NCBI GenBank assembly: GCA_023432805.1
Contig: JAEYUG010000108.1
Span: 5,211-69,210 of the forward strand
From: Bacteroidota bacterium
GTDB taxonomy: Bacteria; Bacteroidota; Ignavibacteria; SZUA-365
DNA: 64,000 nucleotides
Reading direction: 5' to 3'
Shown: positions 19,082 through 26,319 of the stretch, piece by piece
Position numbering within the stretch: position 1 is the stretch's first letter
How the letters are laid out: each line of letters opens with the position of its first letter
Program-made: the position numbers and the translations under genes
The notes under the pieces: model-generated
What the model was told of the DNA's origin: nothing
The model's database searches: none
The model's input: only the letters and a program-made list of their open reading frames with translations

Positions 19082-19999
19082 TCACATGTACCCGAAGCGA
19101 CGCACCCAGTCTTCGTTGTCGCGCCATCCCTCACGCACCTTCAGATGCAGTTCGAGGTACACCCGTCGCAGGAGGAATGCCTCGATGTCCTTGCGTGCGC
19201 GCATGCCGATCTCCTTGATTGCCGCACCGCCCTTGCCGATCAGGATGCCCCGCTGGCTCTCGCGTTCGACAATGATCTCCGCGGAGATTGAGTCGTGGGT
19301 GTCTAATTCCTCGTACGAGGCGATCACGACTTCGGTCGAATACGGCACCTCCTCCCGGAACAGTTCGAAAATCTTTTCGCGGATGATCTCGGTGACGAAG
19401 AAACGTTCGGGCTGATCCGACAGCGTGTCGACGTCGTACAGCGGAGGATGCTCAGGCAGCAGTGCGACAAGTTCGCGTTCGACCACGCCGAGCGCCTCGC
19501 GCTTCAGTGCGGAAATTGGGATCACCGTCTTCACGAAGGGATAGGCTGTGATCGCAGCCATGAGAGGAAGAAGTCTTGTCTTGTCCTTGACGAGATCTGT
19601 CTTGTTGAGCACTGCGATGACGGGACGACCAGCGCTCTCGAGCAAGGCGTCGAGTCCCGGGGGAAGCAGTGTCGCCCGATCCAGCGTGCGTTCACTGTCG
19701 AGCATGAGCAGCACGATGTCGGATTCGGCGATGGCGCCGTGTGCGGCTTCGACCATCGAGCGCTGCAGCACGTAGCGGGGTTTGATGATGCCCGGCGTGT
19801 CGACGAACACGATCTGGTAGTCGGGACCCGACTGGAACCCGAGAATGCGCCGGCGCGTGGTCTGCGGCTTCGGCGTGACGATCGAGAGCTTGATGCCGAG
19901 CACCGCGTTCATGAATGTCGACTTTCCCACATTGGGTTCGCCGATGATTGCGACGTAGCCGCAGCGGAAGGAGGGTGACGATTCGGTGTGTTCTTGCAT
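19082..19999 (-). CDS. era: GTPase Era
   Basis: Era is an essential GTPase that binds the 3' end of 16S rRNA during 30S assembly. The 305-residue protein has G1 GEPNVGKSTFMNAV, G2 around PQTTRRRILG, G3 VDTPGI, G4 LNKTDLV, and the C-terminal KH domain (ESQRGILIGKGGAAIKEIG, ELHLKVREGWRDN). The start at 19999 is fixed by the N-terminus of the GTPase domain; the longer frame upstream reads through the antisense of rsmA. A -33/-7 promoter-like element ends only 6 bases before the start codon, so the mRNA may have almost no leader. It heads an era-ruvB-lptC run. Confidence 0.96.
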   Translation of the reverse strand: MQEHTESSPSFRCGYVAIIGEPNVGKSTFMNAVLGIKLSIVTPKPQTTRRRILGFQSGPDYQIVFVDTPGIIKPRYVLQRSMVEAAHGAIAESDIVLLMLDSERTLDRATLLPPGLDALLESAGRPVIAVLNKTDLVKDKTRLLPLMAAITAYPFVKTVIPISALKREALGVVERELVALLPEHPPLYDVDTLSDQPERFFVTEIIREKIFELFREEVPYSTEVVIASYEELDTHDSISAEIIVERESQRGILIGKGGAAIKEIGMRARKDIEAFLLRRVYLELHLKVREGWRDNEDWVRRFGYM

Positions 20000-20005
20000 A
20001 GACAG

Positions 20006-20036
20006 GAAAATTAGACCAACTGGTTCATTAATCAAA
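20006..20036 (-). promoter_or_regulatory. Bacteroidota-type promoter of era, next to start codon
   Basis: On the minus strand TTTG (20036-20033), a 19-base spacer and TAATTTTC (20013-20006) match the -33 TTTG / -7 TAnnTTTG consensus with one mismatch. The ATG at 19999 follows after 6 bases, implying a leader of about 0-3 nt. Confidence 0.55.
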
Positions 20037-20102
20037 CCCGGGGTCGGCGCGGACCCGGCGTCGGCGCTGAATGCCCGGCCTACGAGAATCCCGGTCACGT
20101 TG

Positions 20103-20110
20103 TATCTTTG
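20103..20110 (+). promoter_or_regulatory. -7 promoter element of rsmA, leaderless arrangement
   Basis: TATCTTTG is an exact TAnnTTTG match, and the rsmA ATG follows after only three bases (GAG). No clear TTTG is present at the -33 position, so the site is weaker than the one for era. Confidence 0.45.
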
Positions 20111-20113
20111 GAG

Positions 20114-21013
20114 ATGCATTCTGCTCGACTCGCCCCGAAGAAATCCCTTGGGCAGCACTTCCTGCACGATCCCAACATCGCGCGCAATATCGTCGCCCTG
20201 CTCGCTCCTGCACCCGGTGACACCGTCGTGGAAATCGGTCCCGGCGAAGGTGTGCTCACCGCCCTGCTCGCCGCCACCGGCGCGCACGTGCTTGCGGTGG
20301 ATGTCGATCCCCGTGCCGTCGCGCTCATCGCCGACCGCATCGCCGCCGAGCAGTGGACGAACGTCGACGTCTTGCACGCCGACATCCTCACCCTCGACCT
20401 GGCCGCCCTCGCCCGCGAGCGCGGCACCCGCCTGCGTGTCATCGGCAACCTTCCCTACTACATCACGAGCCAGATCCTCTTCGCCCTGTACGACGCACAT
20501 CCCCATGTGCGCGACGCCGTGGTGATGATGCAGCGCGAGGTCGCAGACCGCCTCACCGCTCAGCCCTGCACGAAGGAGTACGGGATCCTGACCGTCGTCA
20601 CCTCGCTGCACGCACGCATTGCGGGATCCTTTCTTGTCAGCCCGAACGTCTTCACGCCGAAACCGCGCGTGTGGAGCCGCGTGCTGCACGTGGAGATGCG
20701 CGACGATGTCGCGGCAGACACGACCGCGTATCGCGTCTTCAGAAGACTGGTGCGGGATACCTTCGGATTGCGGCGGAAAACGCTGCTCAACTCCCTGCGC
20801 CATGCGGGCTACGACACGGATGCATGCCGGGCTGATGCGCGTACCGACACTCTTCTGGGGAAACGGCCCGAGGCGCTGACAGTCGATGATTTCATGACGC
20901 TGGCAAGGGTGGTGAGCACGACGGACGAGGGCGTTCGTCATCCCAAGACGGACGAGGGCGTCCGTCCTCCCAAGACGGACGAGGGCGGCCGTCCTCCCGG
21001 GAGGGATGCATGA
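20114..21013 (+). CDS. rsmA: 16S rRNA dimethyladenosine transferase RsmA, with repeat-derived tail
   Basis: RsmA (KsgA) dimethylates A1518 and A1519 of 16S rRNA. The 299-residue protein shows PKKSLGQHFLHDPNIARNIV, the SAM motif VVEIGPGEGVLTALL, the catalytic IGNLPYYITSQILF and the C-terminal helical domain (VFTPKPRVWSRVL, RDTFGLRRKTLLNSLRHAG). The ATG at 20114 was preferred to a TTG at 20108. The normal fold ends near residue 268 (DDFMTLARVV). About 30 further residues (three TDEGVR-type nonapeptides) are encoded by three 27-bp DNA repeats and look like an accreted, probably disordered tail. It overlaps the PAP2 gene by ATGA. Pairing with era, another 30S-assembly factor, across a divergent promoter region may be meaningful. 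Confidence 0.95.
   Translation: MHSARLAPKKSLGQHFLHDPNIARNIVALLAPAPGDTVVEIGPGEGVLTALLAATGAHVLAVDVDPRAVALIADRIAAEQWTNVDVLHADILTLDLAALARERGTRLRVIGNLPYYITSQILFALYDAHPHVRDAVVMMQREVADRLTAQPCTKEYGILTVVTSLHARIAGSFLVSPNVFTPKPRVWSRVLHVEMRDDVAADTTAYRVFRRLVRDTFGLRRKTLLNSLRHAGYDTDACRADARTDTLLGKRPEALTVDDFMTLARVVSTTDEGVRHPKTDEGVRPPKTDEGGRPPGRDA
20920..21000 (+). repeat. three 27-bp hairpin repeats inside the 3' end of rsmA
   Basis: The copies at 20920-20946, 20947-20973 and 20974-21000 differ by a few bases. Copy 2 contains the inverted repeat GACGGACG-AGGG-CGTCCGTC (20947-20966). The 27-bp period keeps the frame open and encodes TDEGVR(H/P)PK-like units. The same hairpin type occurs at 35014-35033 and, as a variant, in the 54-bp array at 35035-35250. 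Confidence 0.9.
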
Positions 21014-21939
21014 AGTGGTTGCTTGTGCATATGGACACGACCGATGCCCTGAACATCGCGTTCTTCCTCCTGCTCATCGCCACCATGTTCATCCTGTCAC
21101 CATGGATCACGACATGGTGGATCTATGTGTTGCTGGATGCCGGAGTCATCGGCGCGGTGTTCATGCTCGCCCGCTTCGCATCGACCCGTTCGCATTTCTG
21201 GAGGCTGCTGCACGGTTTCTACATGATGATCTGCATCCCGATCGCGTTCAGTCAAATGTACTGGATCGTCCCGGTCGTGCATCCGGTGGATTATGACCGG
21301 GCGCTGATCGCGATCGACCGCTTCCTCTTCTTCGGAGCGGATCCCACACACGTACTGTTCTCGTTCGCGCATCCCGTCGTCACCGAGATCCTGCAGCTGG
21401 CCTACGCGAGCTTCTACTTCCTGCCGCTGATCCTCGTGGTGGACCTCTACCGCAAGCAGCGCATGGCTGCGTTCCGGGTCGTGTTCCTGACCATCATCCT
21501 CGGTTTCTACCTCTCCTATTTCGGGTACGTGGCCGTTCCGGCCATCGGTCCCCGCTTCACCCTCCACGACTTCACCGCGACCGATACAGAACTGCCGGGT
21601 GTCTTCGCCACACAGTTCCTGCGCGACTACACGAACACCGGCGAGTCGATTCCTCCCGGCACCGAGGATCCCGCCCGCAAGGTACAGCGCGACGTGTTTC
21701 CCAGCGGACACACGCAGATGACGCTGCTGACCATCTTTCTCGCCTTCCGCTATCGTGCCCGCACACGCTGGCCGCTCGGGATCGTCGGTTCGCTGCTCGT
21801 CATCGCAACGGTGTACATGCGCTACCATTACGTGGTGGATCTGATCGGCGGCGCACTGTTCGCCATCCTGACCTTCCATCTCATGAAGCTGCTGGATGTA
21901 CGCTGGCGACAGCTGCGTCACCACTTCTTCCCACAATGA
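21010..21939 (+). CDS. PAP2-family integral membrane phosphatase or transferase
   Basis: The 309-residue protein has about six hydrophobic segments (AFFLLLIATMFILSPWI, IYVLLDAGVIGAVFMLA, VVFLTIILGFYLSYFGYVAV and others). PAP2/inositolphosphorylceramide-synthase-type phosphatase motifs are visible: the central PSGHTQM (catalytic His in SGHT) and the last motif RYHYVVDLIGG. The motif-1 region may be less conserved (EDPARKVQRDVF precedes PSGH). Members dephosphorylate undecaprenyl-PP, phosphatidate or PGP, or transfer head groups. The long first half and the AIGPRFTLHDF segment recall the 'phosphatase PAP2 family / inositol phosphorylceramide synthase-like' group common in Bacteroidota. It starts in ATGA overlap with rsmA. 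The substrate is unknown. Confidence 0.85.
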   Translation: MKWLLVHMDTTDALNIAFFLLLIATMFILSPWITTWWIYVLLDAGVIGAVFMLARFASTRSHFWRLLHGFYMMICIPIAFSQMYWIVPVVHPVDYDRALIAIDRFLFFGADPTHVLFSFAHPVVTEILQLAYASFYFLPLILVVDLYRKQRMAAFRVVFLTIILGFYLSYFGYVAVPAIGPRFTLHDFTATDTELPGVFATQFLRDYTNTGESIPPGTEDPARKVQRDVFPSGHTQMTLLTIFLAFRYRARTRWPLGIVGSLLVIATVYMRYHYVVDLIGGALFAILTFHLMKLLDVRWRQLRHHFFPQ

Positions 21940-21941
21940 AA

Positions 21942-21966
21942 AAGCCCGGATCAATGATCCGGGCTT
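21942..21966 (-). terminator. intrinsic terminator after tRNA-Gly
   Basis: The 12-base inverted repeat AAGCCCGGATCA / TGATCCGGGCTT is followed on the minus strand by a T5 run. It lies directly downstream of the minus-strand tRNA gene and overlaps the end region of the convergent PAP2 gene, whose transcripts it may also stop, less efficiently. Confidence 0.85.
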
Positions 21967-21967
21967 G

Positions 21968-22040
21968 AGCGGGAAACGAGACTCGAACTCGCGACTTCAA
22001 CCTTGGCAAGGTTGCGCTCTACCAACTGAGCTATTCCCGC
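21968..22040 (-). tRNA. tRNA-Gly(GCC)
   Basis: On the minus strand a complete cloverleaf is visible: acceptor GCGGGAA pairing with TTCCCGC, D-arm AGCTCAGTTGGTAGAGC, anticodon stem CAACC/GGTTG with loop TTGCCAA (anticodon GCC) and T-arm GCGAGTTCGAGTCTCGT. The discriminator base is U, as usual for glycine tRNAs. CCA is not encoded. Confidence 0.97.
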
Positions 22041-22069
22041 AACGCTGCCCTCATAACTGAAGGCAGGTA

Positions 22070-22100
22070 CAAATATAACACCTCGATGGAGTCGATGCAA
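22070..22100 (-). promoter_or_regulatory. promoter of tRNA-Gly
   Basis: On the minus strand TTGCAT (22100-22095), 17 bases, TATATT (22077-22072) is a good sigma-70-type promoter. The same site reads TATATTTG (22077-22070), an exact Bacteroidota -7 box. It lies 30 bases upstream of the tRNA 5' end. Confidence 0.65.
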
Positions 22101-22137
22101 GTGCCGCATGCGCAAAAAGTGCGGGCACGGCAGTGTC

Positions 22138-23511
22138 TCAGATCGAATAATCGTCCTTGCTCAGGCCGTGCTTCTTCATCTTCTTGACGAAGTTGGTGCG
22201 CTCGACCTGCAACTGTTCTGCGGCGCGCGTCTGATTCCCCCCATTGGCGCGGAGCGCCTCTAGAATCAGCTGCTTTTCGAATTCCTCCACCTGTTCCATC
22301 AACGCGCGCTTGTCCATCAGCGCGTGCGGGTCCACGGTGCGTTCGACAGACAGCGCGTGCGCAACGGTCGAGATGTCGATTTCTTCGGTCTCGGCGAAGA
22401 TGGCCAGCTTGGTGACGACGCTGTCAAGCTCGCGCACGTTGCCTTTCCACTCCTGCCGTGAAAGCAGGTCGAGAGCGGCGATTGAGAAGTAGTGCGGGAT
22501 GAGCTTGTGCTCGTCAACGGCGCGCGCGAGCAGATGCCGCGCCAGCAGGGGCACGTCTTCCGGACGTTCGCGCAGGGGCGGGATGTGGATGTCGTACTTG
22601 GCGAGACGGAAGTAGAGATCCTCGCGGAATTCGCCGCTGCTGATGGTCTGCTTCAGATTCTTGTTGGTGGCCGAAATCACACGCACGTCAACGTCACGTT
22701 CGCGCACATCGCCAACACGGCGGACCTTGCCATTGTTGATCACATACAGGAGTTTCTGCTGGAACTGCACGGAGGTGTTGCCGATCTCGTCGAGAAAGAT
22801 CGTGCCGCCGTCGGCTTCCTCGAAGAGGCCCTTCTTGTCGCTTGCGGCGCCGGTGAACGCGCCGCGGACATAACCGAAGAGCTCGGACTCGAGCAGGCTC
22901 TCGGCCAGCGTGCCGCAATCCATGCTGACGAAGGGTTTCACTCGGCGTGCCGACAGGCCGTGAATCGCACGCGCCAGCACCTCCTTGCCCACACCGCTCT
23001 CTCCGGTGATGAGAACGGGGATCGTGGTCGTGGCCACCTTCTCGCAGTTGCTGAGGATCTTGAAGATCTTCGGACTCGCGCTGACGATGCCGATGCTCTG
23101 CATGACTTCCTCGACTGCGGGCGAAAGGACGCGCTGGGGACGCTGGTCCAGTGCGGACGCAACGGTCTCCTTGAGTGTCGGCAGATCGATGGGCTTGCTC
23201 AGAAACTGCTGCGAGCCCTTGCGCGCGACCTCCATGGCGACGGGCACACCGTATGCCTGTCCGCTCACCATGACGACCGGAATCTCCGGCCAGTTTTTCA
23301 CGATGGTGGAGAGGACTTCACGGCCGTCCATCTGCGGCATGAGAATGTCGAGCAGGACGAGATCGGTCGCATGCACGTGCAGGTAGTCGATGGCTTCCAC
23401 GGGATTGTTGCGCACGACGGGATTATACCCGAGGTGGCGCAGAATGCCGGAGACGGTGTCACAGAAATCTTCTTCGTCGTCAACGATGAGGATCGTTGCC
23501 TTGTCGTTCAT
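22138..23511 (-). CDS. sigma-54-dependent response regulator (NtrC family)
   Basis: The 457-residue protein has an N-terminal receiver (ILIVDDEEDF, phospho-acceptor Asp55 in LVLLDILMPQMDG, Lys in FLSKPID). A sigma-54 AAA+ domain follows, with Walker A ITGESGVGKEVLARAIH, the GAFTGA loop intact (YVRGAFTGAASDKKG), Walker B GGTIFLDEIGN and VISATNKNLKQ with FREDLYFRL. A Fis-type helix-turn-helix closes the protein (EALRANGGNQTRAAEQLQVE). It should activate sigma-54 promoters after phosphorylation by the adjacent kinase, whose stop is 10 bases upstream. The targets are not evident in the window. A bulged hairpin at about 22101-22128 could end the operon. Confidence 0.94.
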   Translation of the reverse strand: MNDKATILIVDDEEDFCDTVSGILRHLGYNPVVRNNPVEAIDYLHVHATDLVLLDILMPQMDGREVLSTIVKNWPEIPVVMVSGQAYGVPVAMEVARKGSQQFLSKPIDLPTLKETVASALDQRPQRVLSPAVEEVMQSIGIVSASPKIFKILSNCEKVATTTIPVLITGESGVGKEVLARAIHGLSARRVKPFVSMDCGTLAESLLESELFGYVRGAFTGAASDKKGLFEEADGGTIFLDEIGNTSVQFQQKLLYVINNGKVRRVGDVRERDVDVRVISATNKNLKQTISSGEFREDLYFRLAKYDIHIPPLRERPEDVPLLARHLLARAVDEHKLIPHYFSIAALDLLSRQEWKGNVRELDSVVTKLAIFAETEEIDISTVAHALSVERTVDPHALMDKRALMEQVEEFEKQLILEALRANGGNQTRAAEQLQVERTNFVKKMKKHGLSKDDYSI

Positions 23512-23521
23512 GATGGGTCCC

Positions 23522-24910
23522 TCAGTACTTGGTGACGGGTAGGCGGATCTGGAATGTGGTTCCCAGTCCTTCAGTGCTGGTAAACGTGATTTCCCCGTTG
23601 TGCTCCTGGATGATTTTCTGGACGATGACGAGCCCGAGTCCGGTCCCGCCCTGACTGTGTGTGGAGAAGGGTCTGAAGATGCTCTTCTTGATGTCGTCCG
23701 ACATGCCGGCGCCGGTGTCCTGTATGGTGATTTCGACGTATTCCCCGGGGCGGTCGATGAACTGCCCCGGTGCTGTGGCGATGATGATGCGTCCCTCGCG
23801 CGTGCCAACGGCACGGATAGCATTGTCGAGCAGGTTTTGTACTGCCTCAGGGAAGTGTGCAATATCGATACCCACCTTCGGAAGTGAACGGTAGAAATGC
23901 GTCACTATCTCGATGTTGCGGCTTCCCTTTGCACGGTACTCGTCGGCGATGTTCTGCAGCAGCATGTTCACGTCGTTGGGCAGCAGGTTGAGCTGTTCCT
24001 TGTTGGCCAGGCGTGTCAGGTTGTGCACGATCTCATTGAGTTTGCGCGACTCGCCGACGATGCGGTCGAGATACTTCGACGCGTCGGGGATCGGACTGGC
24101 GAGTTCGGAAAGCATCATTTCCAGATGCTGCGCGGTGAGGGTGATCGTCGACAGCGGTGTCTTCGCCTTGTGCGCCACATGCTGGGCGACTCCCGACCAA
24201 TTCACGCGCCTGTCCTTTTCGATCGCCTCGGTAATGTCTGCCACGAGGAGGATGAATCCCTCCAGCCGCTTGCTTTCCGAGTAGAGCGGATAGCCCTTCA
24301 CCACCAGCGTCCGCATCGACTTGTTGTGGTTGAACACCACTTCCCGCTCGATCGCATGACGTGTGCTGCGTACCTCCTCGAAGATCTCGATGATCTCCGG
24401 AGACGGCGCATTGCGCAGGTAGTACTTGTAGTCCTCCTGCATCGTCACGAAGTCGTCGAACCCGAGCAACTGTTTGGCTGCCCGGTTCATGATGCGCAGA
24501 TCTGCACCCCTGTCGAAGATGATTACGGCATTCGACTGGAAGGTGTCGAGCAGGCGCTGTTCCTGTCTGCCCAGATTCCGACTGTAGTTGCGCATGAGAA
24601 GCAGAGCGACGAGGAGTGCCGCGAGCAGCACGAAGGTTTCCGTCCGATACTCCTGCCAGAGGATGACGATGACAGACCGGCTTTCGAAATGTTCGGCGAT
24701 GATTTCTTCTCGGACTTGTTCTGGCACCTCGCCGACAGGGAGTGGTGCGTCCTGCGCCATCAGGCGGGAAGCGCTCGCGGCCAGCAGACAGAACAGTGCG
24801 ATCCACAGCGGGAGGAGGCGCGCGGATCGACTATGGAAGATGAGGGATGTGTGCTCGGGCTGAACACGCGTCCCTGGCGCTGTGTGCATTGCTCCGTGCG
24901 TATGCGTCAT
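23522..24910 (-). CDS. membrane PAS-domain sensor histidine kinase
   Basis: The protein is about 462 residues long and is the cognate kinase of the following sigma-54 regulator. It has an N-terminal hydrophobic segment (LLPLWIALFCLLAASASRLM), a short periplasmic loop, and a second membrane helix (TFVLLAALLVALLLM). A PAS domain follows (LLDTFQSNAVIIFDRGADLR through LLVADITEAIEKD), then a HisKA-like H-box (QHVAHKAKTPLSTITLTAQH). The HATPase is complete: N-box EAVQNLLDNAIRAV, G1 IQDTGAGMSDD, F-box FRPFSTHSQGGTGLGLVIV. The small periplasmic loop argues against a large ligand pocket. The start is uncertain: 24910 (MTHTHG) or 24889; both follow the larC stop closely. The signal sensed is unknown. 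Confidence 0.92.
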   Translation of the reverse strand: MTHTHGAMHTAPGTRVQPEHTSLIFHSRSARLLPLWIALFCLLAASASRLMAQDAPLPVGEVPEQVREEIIAEHFESRSVIVILWQEYRTETFVLLAALLVALLLMRNYSRNLGRQEQRLLDTFQSNAVIIFDRGADLRIMNRAAKQLLGFDDFVTMQEDYKYYLRNAPSPEIIEIFEEVRSTRHAIEREVVFNHNKSMRTLVVKGYPLYSESKRLEGFILLVADITEAIEKDRRVNWSGVAQHVAHKAKTPLSTITLTAQHLEMMLSELASPIPDASKYLDRIVGESRKLNEIVHNLTRLANKEQLNLLPNDVNMLLQNIADEYRAKGSRNIEIVTHFYRSLPKVGIDIAHFPEAVQNLLDNAIRAVGTREGRIIIATAPGQFIDRPGEYVEITIQDTGAGMSDDIKKSIFRPFSTHSQGGTGLGLVIVQKIIQEHNGEITFTSTEGLGTTFQIRLPVTKY

Positions 24911-24945
24911 CGATTCGTTCGTTTGGAATGGTATGTGCGGAAGCC

Positions 24946-26289
24946 TCAGTCGAGGTCCCGTATGAGCAGCGCGTATACTTCGTGCAAGGGAAGTGCCCGT
25001 TCCCGGGCAATGCGCCGGCACTCCTCGAACTCGGGAACGCGGCGTGTGCCTTGCGGCGCATGAATGACCTTGACTGCCACAGCGCCGAAACGCGTGTCGA
25101 CGGTCACGACCTCGCGTGCCACTTTTCGACGCGCAACGTCGCGCATCCGTACTCCGGTGGTCGTGCTTTCTCTACAGATGATGGAGGTCAGATGTTCCGA
25201 GCGGCCAGCATGGCAGGTGACGGTGAGCAGATAGCCGGGACGTCCCTTCTTCATCAGCACAGGCGTGAGAAACGCATCGTGCGCCCCCTCCTCGAGCACT
25301 CGCTCGATCAGCCAGGGGTAGATCTCGGGATTCATGTCGTCGATGTTCGTTTCGAGGACGACCATCATTTCGTTGTGAAATTCCGACGGCATGTCGCCAA
25401 TGATGAGCCGAAGGAGGTTGGGGAGGCCTGGAATCTCACGTCCCCCGGCACCATAGCCCACGCGCTCGACGGTCAGATGTTCGGCTCCCTCCAGGATGCC
25501 GGCGGAAAGTGCCGCAACGATCGCGGCGCCGGTCGGTGTCGTGAGCTCGTAGGGAATGGCCGTCAGTTCGATCGGATATCCTGCCAGGATGTCGAGGGTT
25601 GCGGGCGCGGGTACCGGCATGACGCCGTGCTGGGTGCGGATGAAGCCTCCGCTGCCGGTGCGGACCCGGCTCGTATACAGGCGTTCGATGCCTGCAAGTT
25701 CCATGCAGATTGCCACACCGACAATGTCGATGATGGAATCGACCGCTCCCACTTCATGGAAATGGATGTGATCGAGATCGCTGTTGTGAATCTTCGCTTC
25801 TGCCACGGCGATTGCACGGAACATGGCGAGCGCTCGGAATTTGACAGCATCAGACAGGCGACTTGCCTCGATCAGACCGACAATATCCGCGTAGCTCCGA
25901 TGCGTGTGATGGTGCGCATGTTCGTGTTCGTGGTCGTGGTTGTGCGCATGCGCATGCGGGTGGTCGTGCATATGCGGATGCGGATGATCGTGCGGATGCG
26001 GATGATCGTGCGAATGCGGATAATCATGCGCGTGGGTGGCTTCCGACGAGTGATGAGGAAAGACGACGGGAGCCGGGGGCTCCGCCGTGCCTCCATCCAG
26101 AAGCACATCCACCTTGATCGCGGAGATCATGCTCCGTTCGACGATGCGTGCCTGCAGAGACCAGCCTTCGAGATCGAGAAGCCGAAGTTGCGCTTCAATC
26201 GCTTCGATGGGCACACCGGCCGAGATGAATGCTCCCAGCGTCATGTCGCCACTGATGCCGGCAAACGTGTCGAGATAGGCGATCTTCAT
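24946..26289 (-). CDS. larC: nickel-pincer cofactor biosynthesis protein LarC-like
   Basis: LarC inserts nickel into the pyridinium dithiodicarboxylate mononucleotide that becomes the nickel-pincer cofactor of lactate racemase and related enzymes. The 447-residue single-frame protein starts MKIAYLDTFAGISGDMTLGA, the family N-terminus. A His-rich, presumably metal-binding stretch follows from about residue 75 to 130 (about 25 His, pattern HDHPHPHDHPHPH). The conserved core then reads DHIHFHEVGAVDSIIDIVGV, RTGSGGFIRTQHGVMPVPAP, ELTTPTGAAIVAAL, METNIDDMNPEIYPWL-like text, and MKKGRPGYLLTV. No larA, larB or larE is nearby. It lies between pyrF and the kinase gene in a same-strand run. Confidence 0.92.
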   Translation of the reverse strand: MKIAYLDTFAGISGDMTLGAFISAGVPIEAIEAQLRLLDLEGWSLQARIVERSMISAIKVDVLLDGGTAEPPAPVVFPHHSSEATHAHDYPHSHDHPHPHDHPHPHMHDHPHAHAHNHDHEHEHAHHHTHRSYADIVGLIEASRLSDAVKFRALAMFRAIAVAEAKIHNSDLDHIHFHEVGAVDSIIDIVGVAICMELAGIERLYTSRVRTGSGGFIRTQHGVMPVPAPATLDILAGYPIELTAIPYELTTPTGAAIVAALSAGILEGAEHLTVERVGYGAGGREIPGLPNLLRLIIGDMPSEFHNEMMVVLETNIDDMNPEIYPWLIERVLEEGAHDAFLTPVLMKKGRPGYLLTVTCHAGRSEHLTSIICRESTTTGVRMRDVARRKVAREVVTVDTRFGAVAVKVIHAPQGTRRVPEFEECRRIARERALPLHEVYALLIRDLD

Positions 26290-26319
26290 CGTGCGGAACC
26301 GCGCATCTGGATGAACAAA

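Noticed and set aside
24946..26289. Programmed frameshift in larC, as in Lactobacillus larC1/larC2
   Set aside because: The whole protein is in one frame with all conserved blocks present, so no frameshift is needed here.
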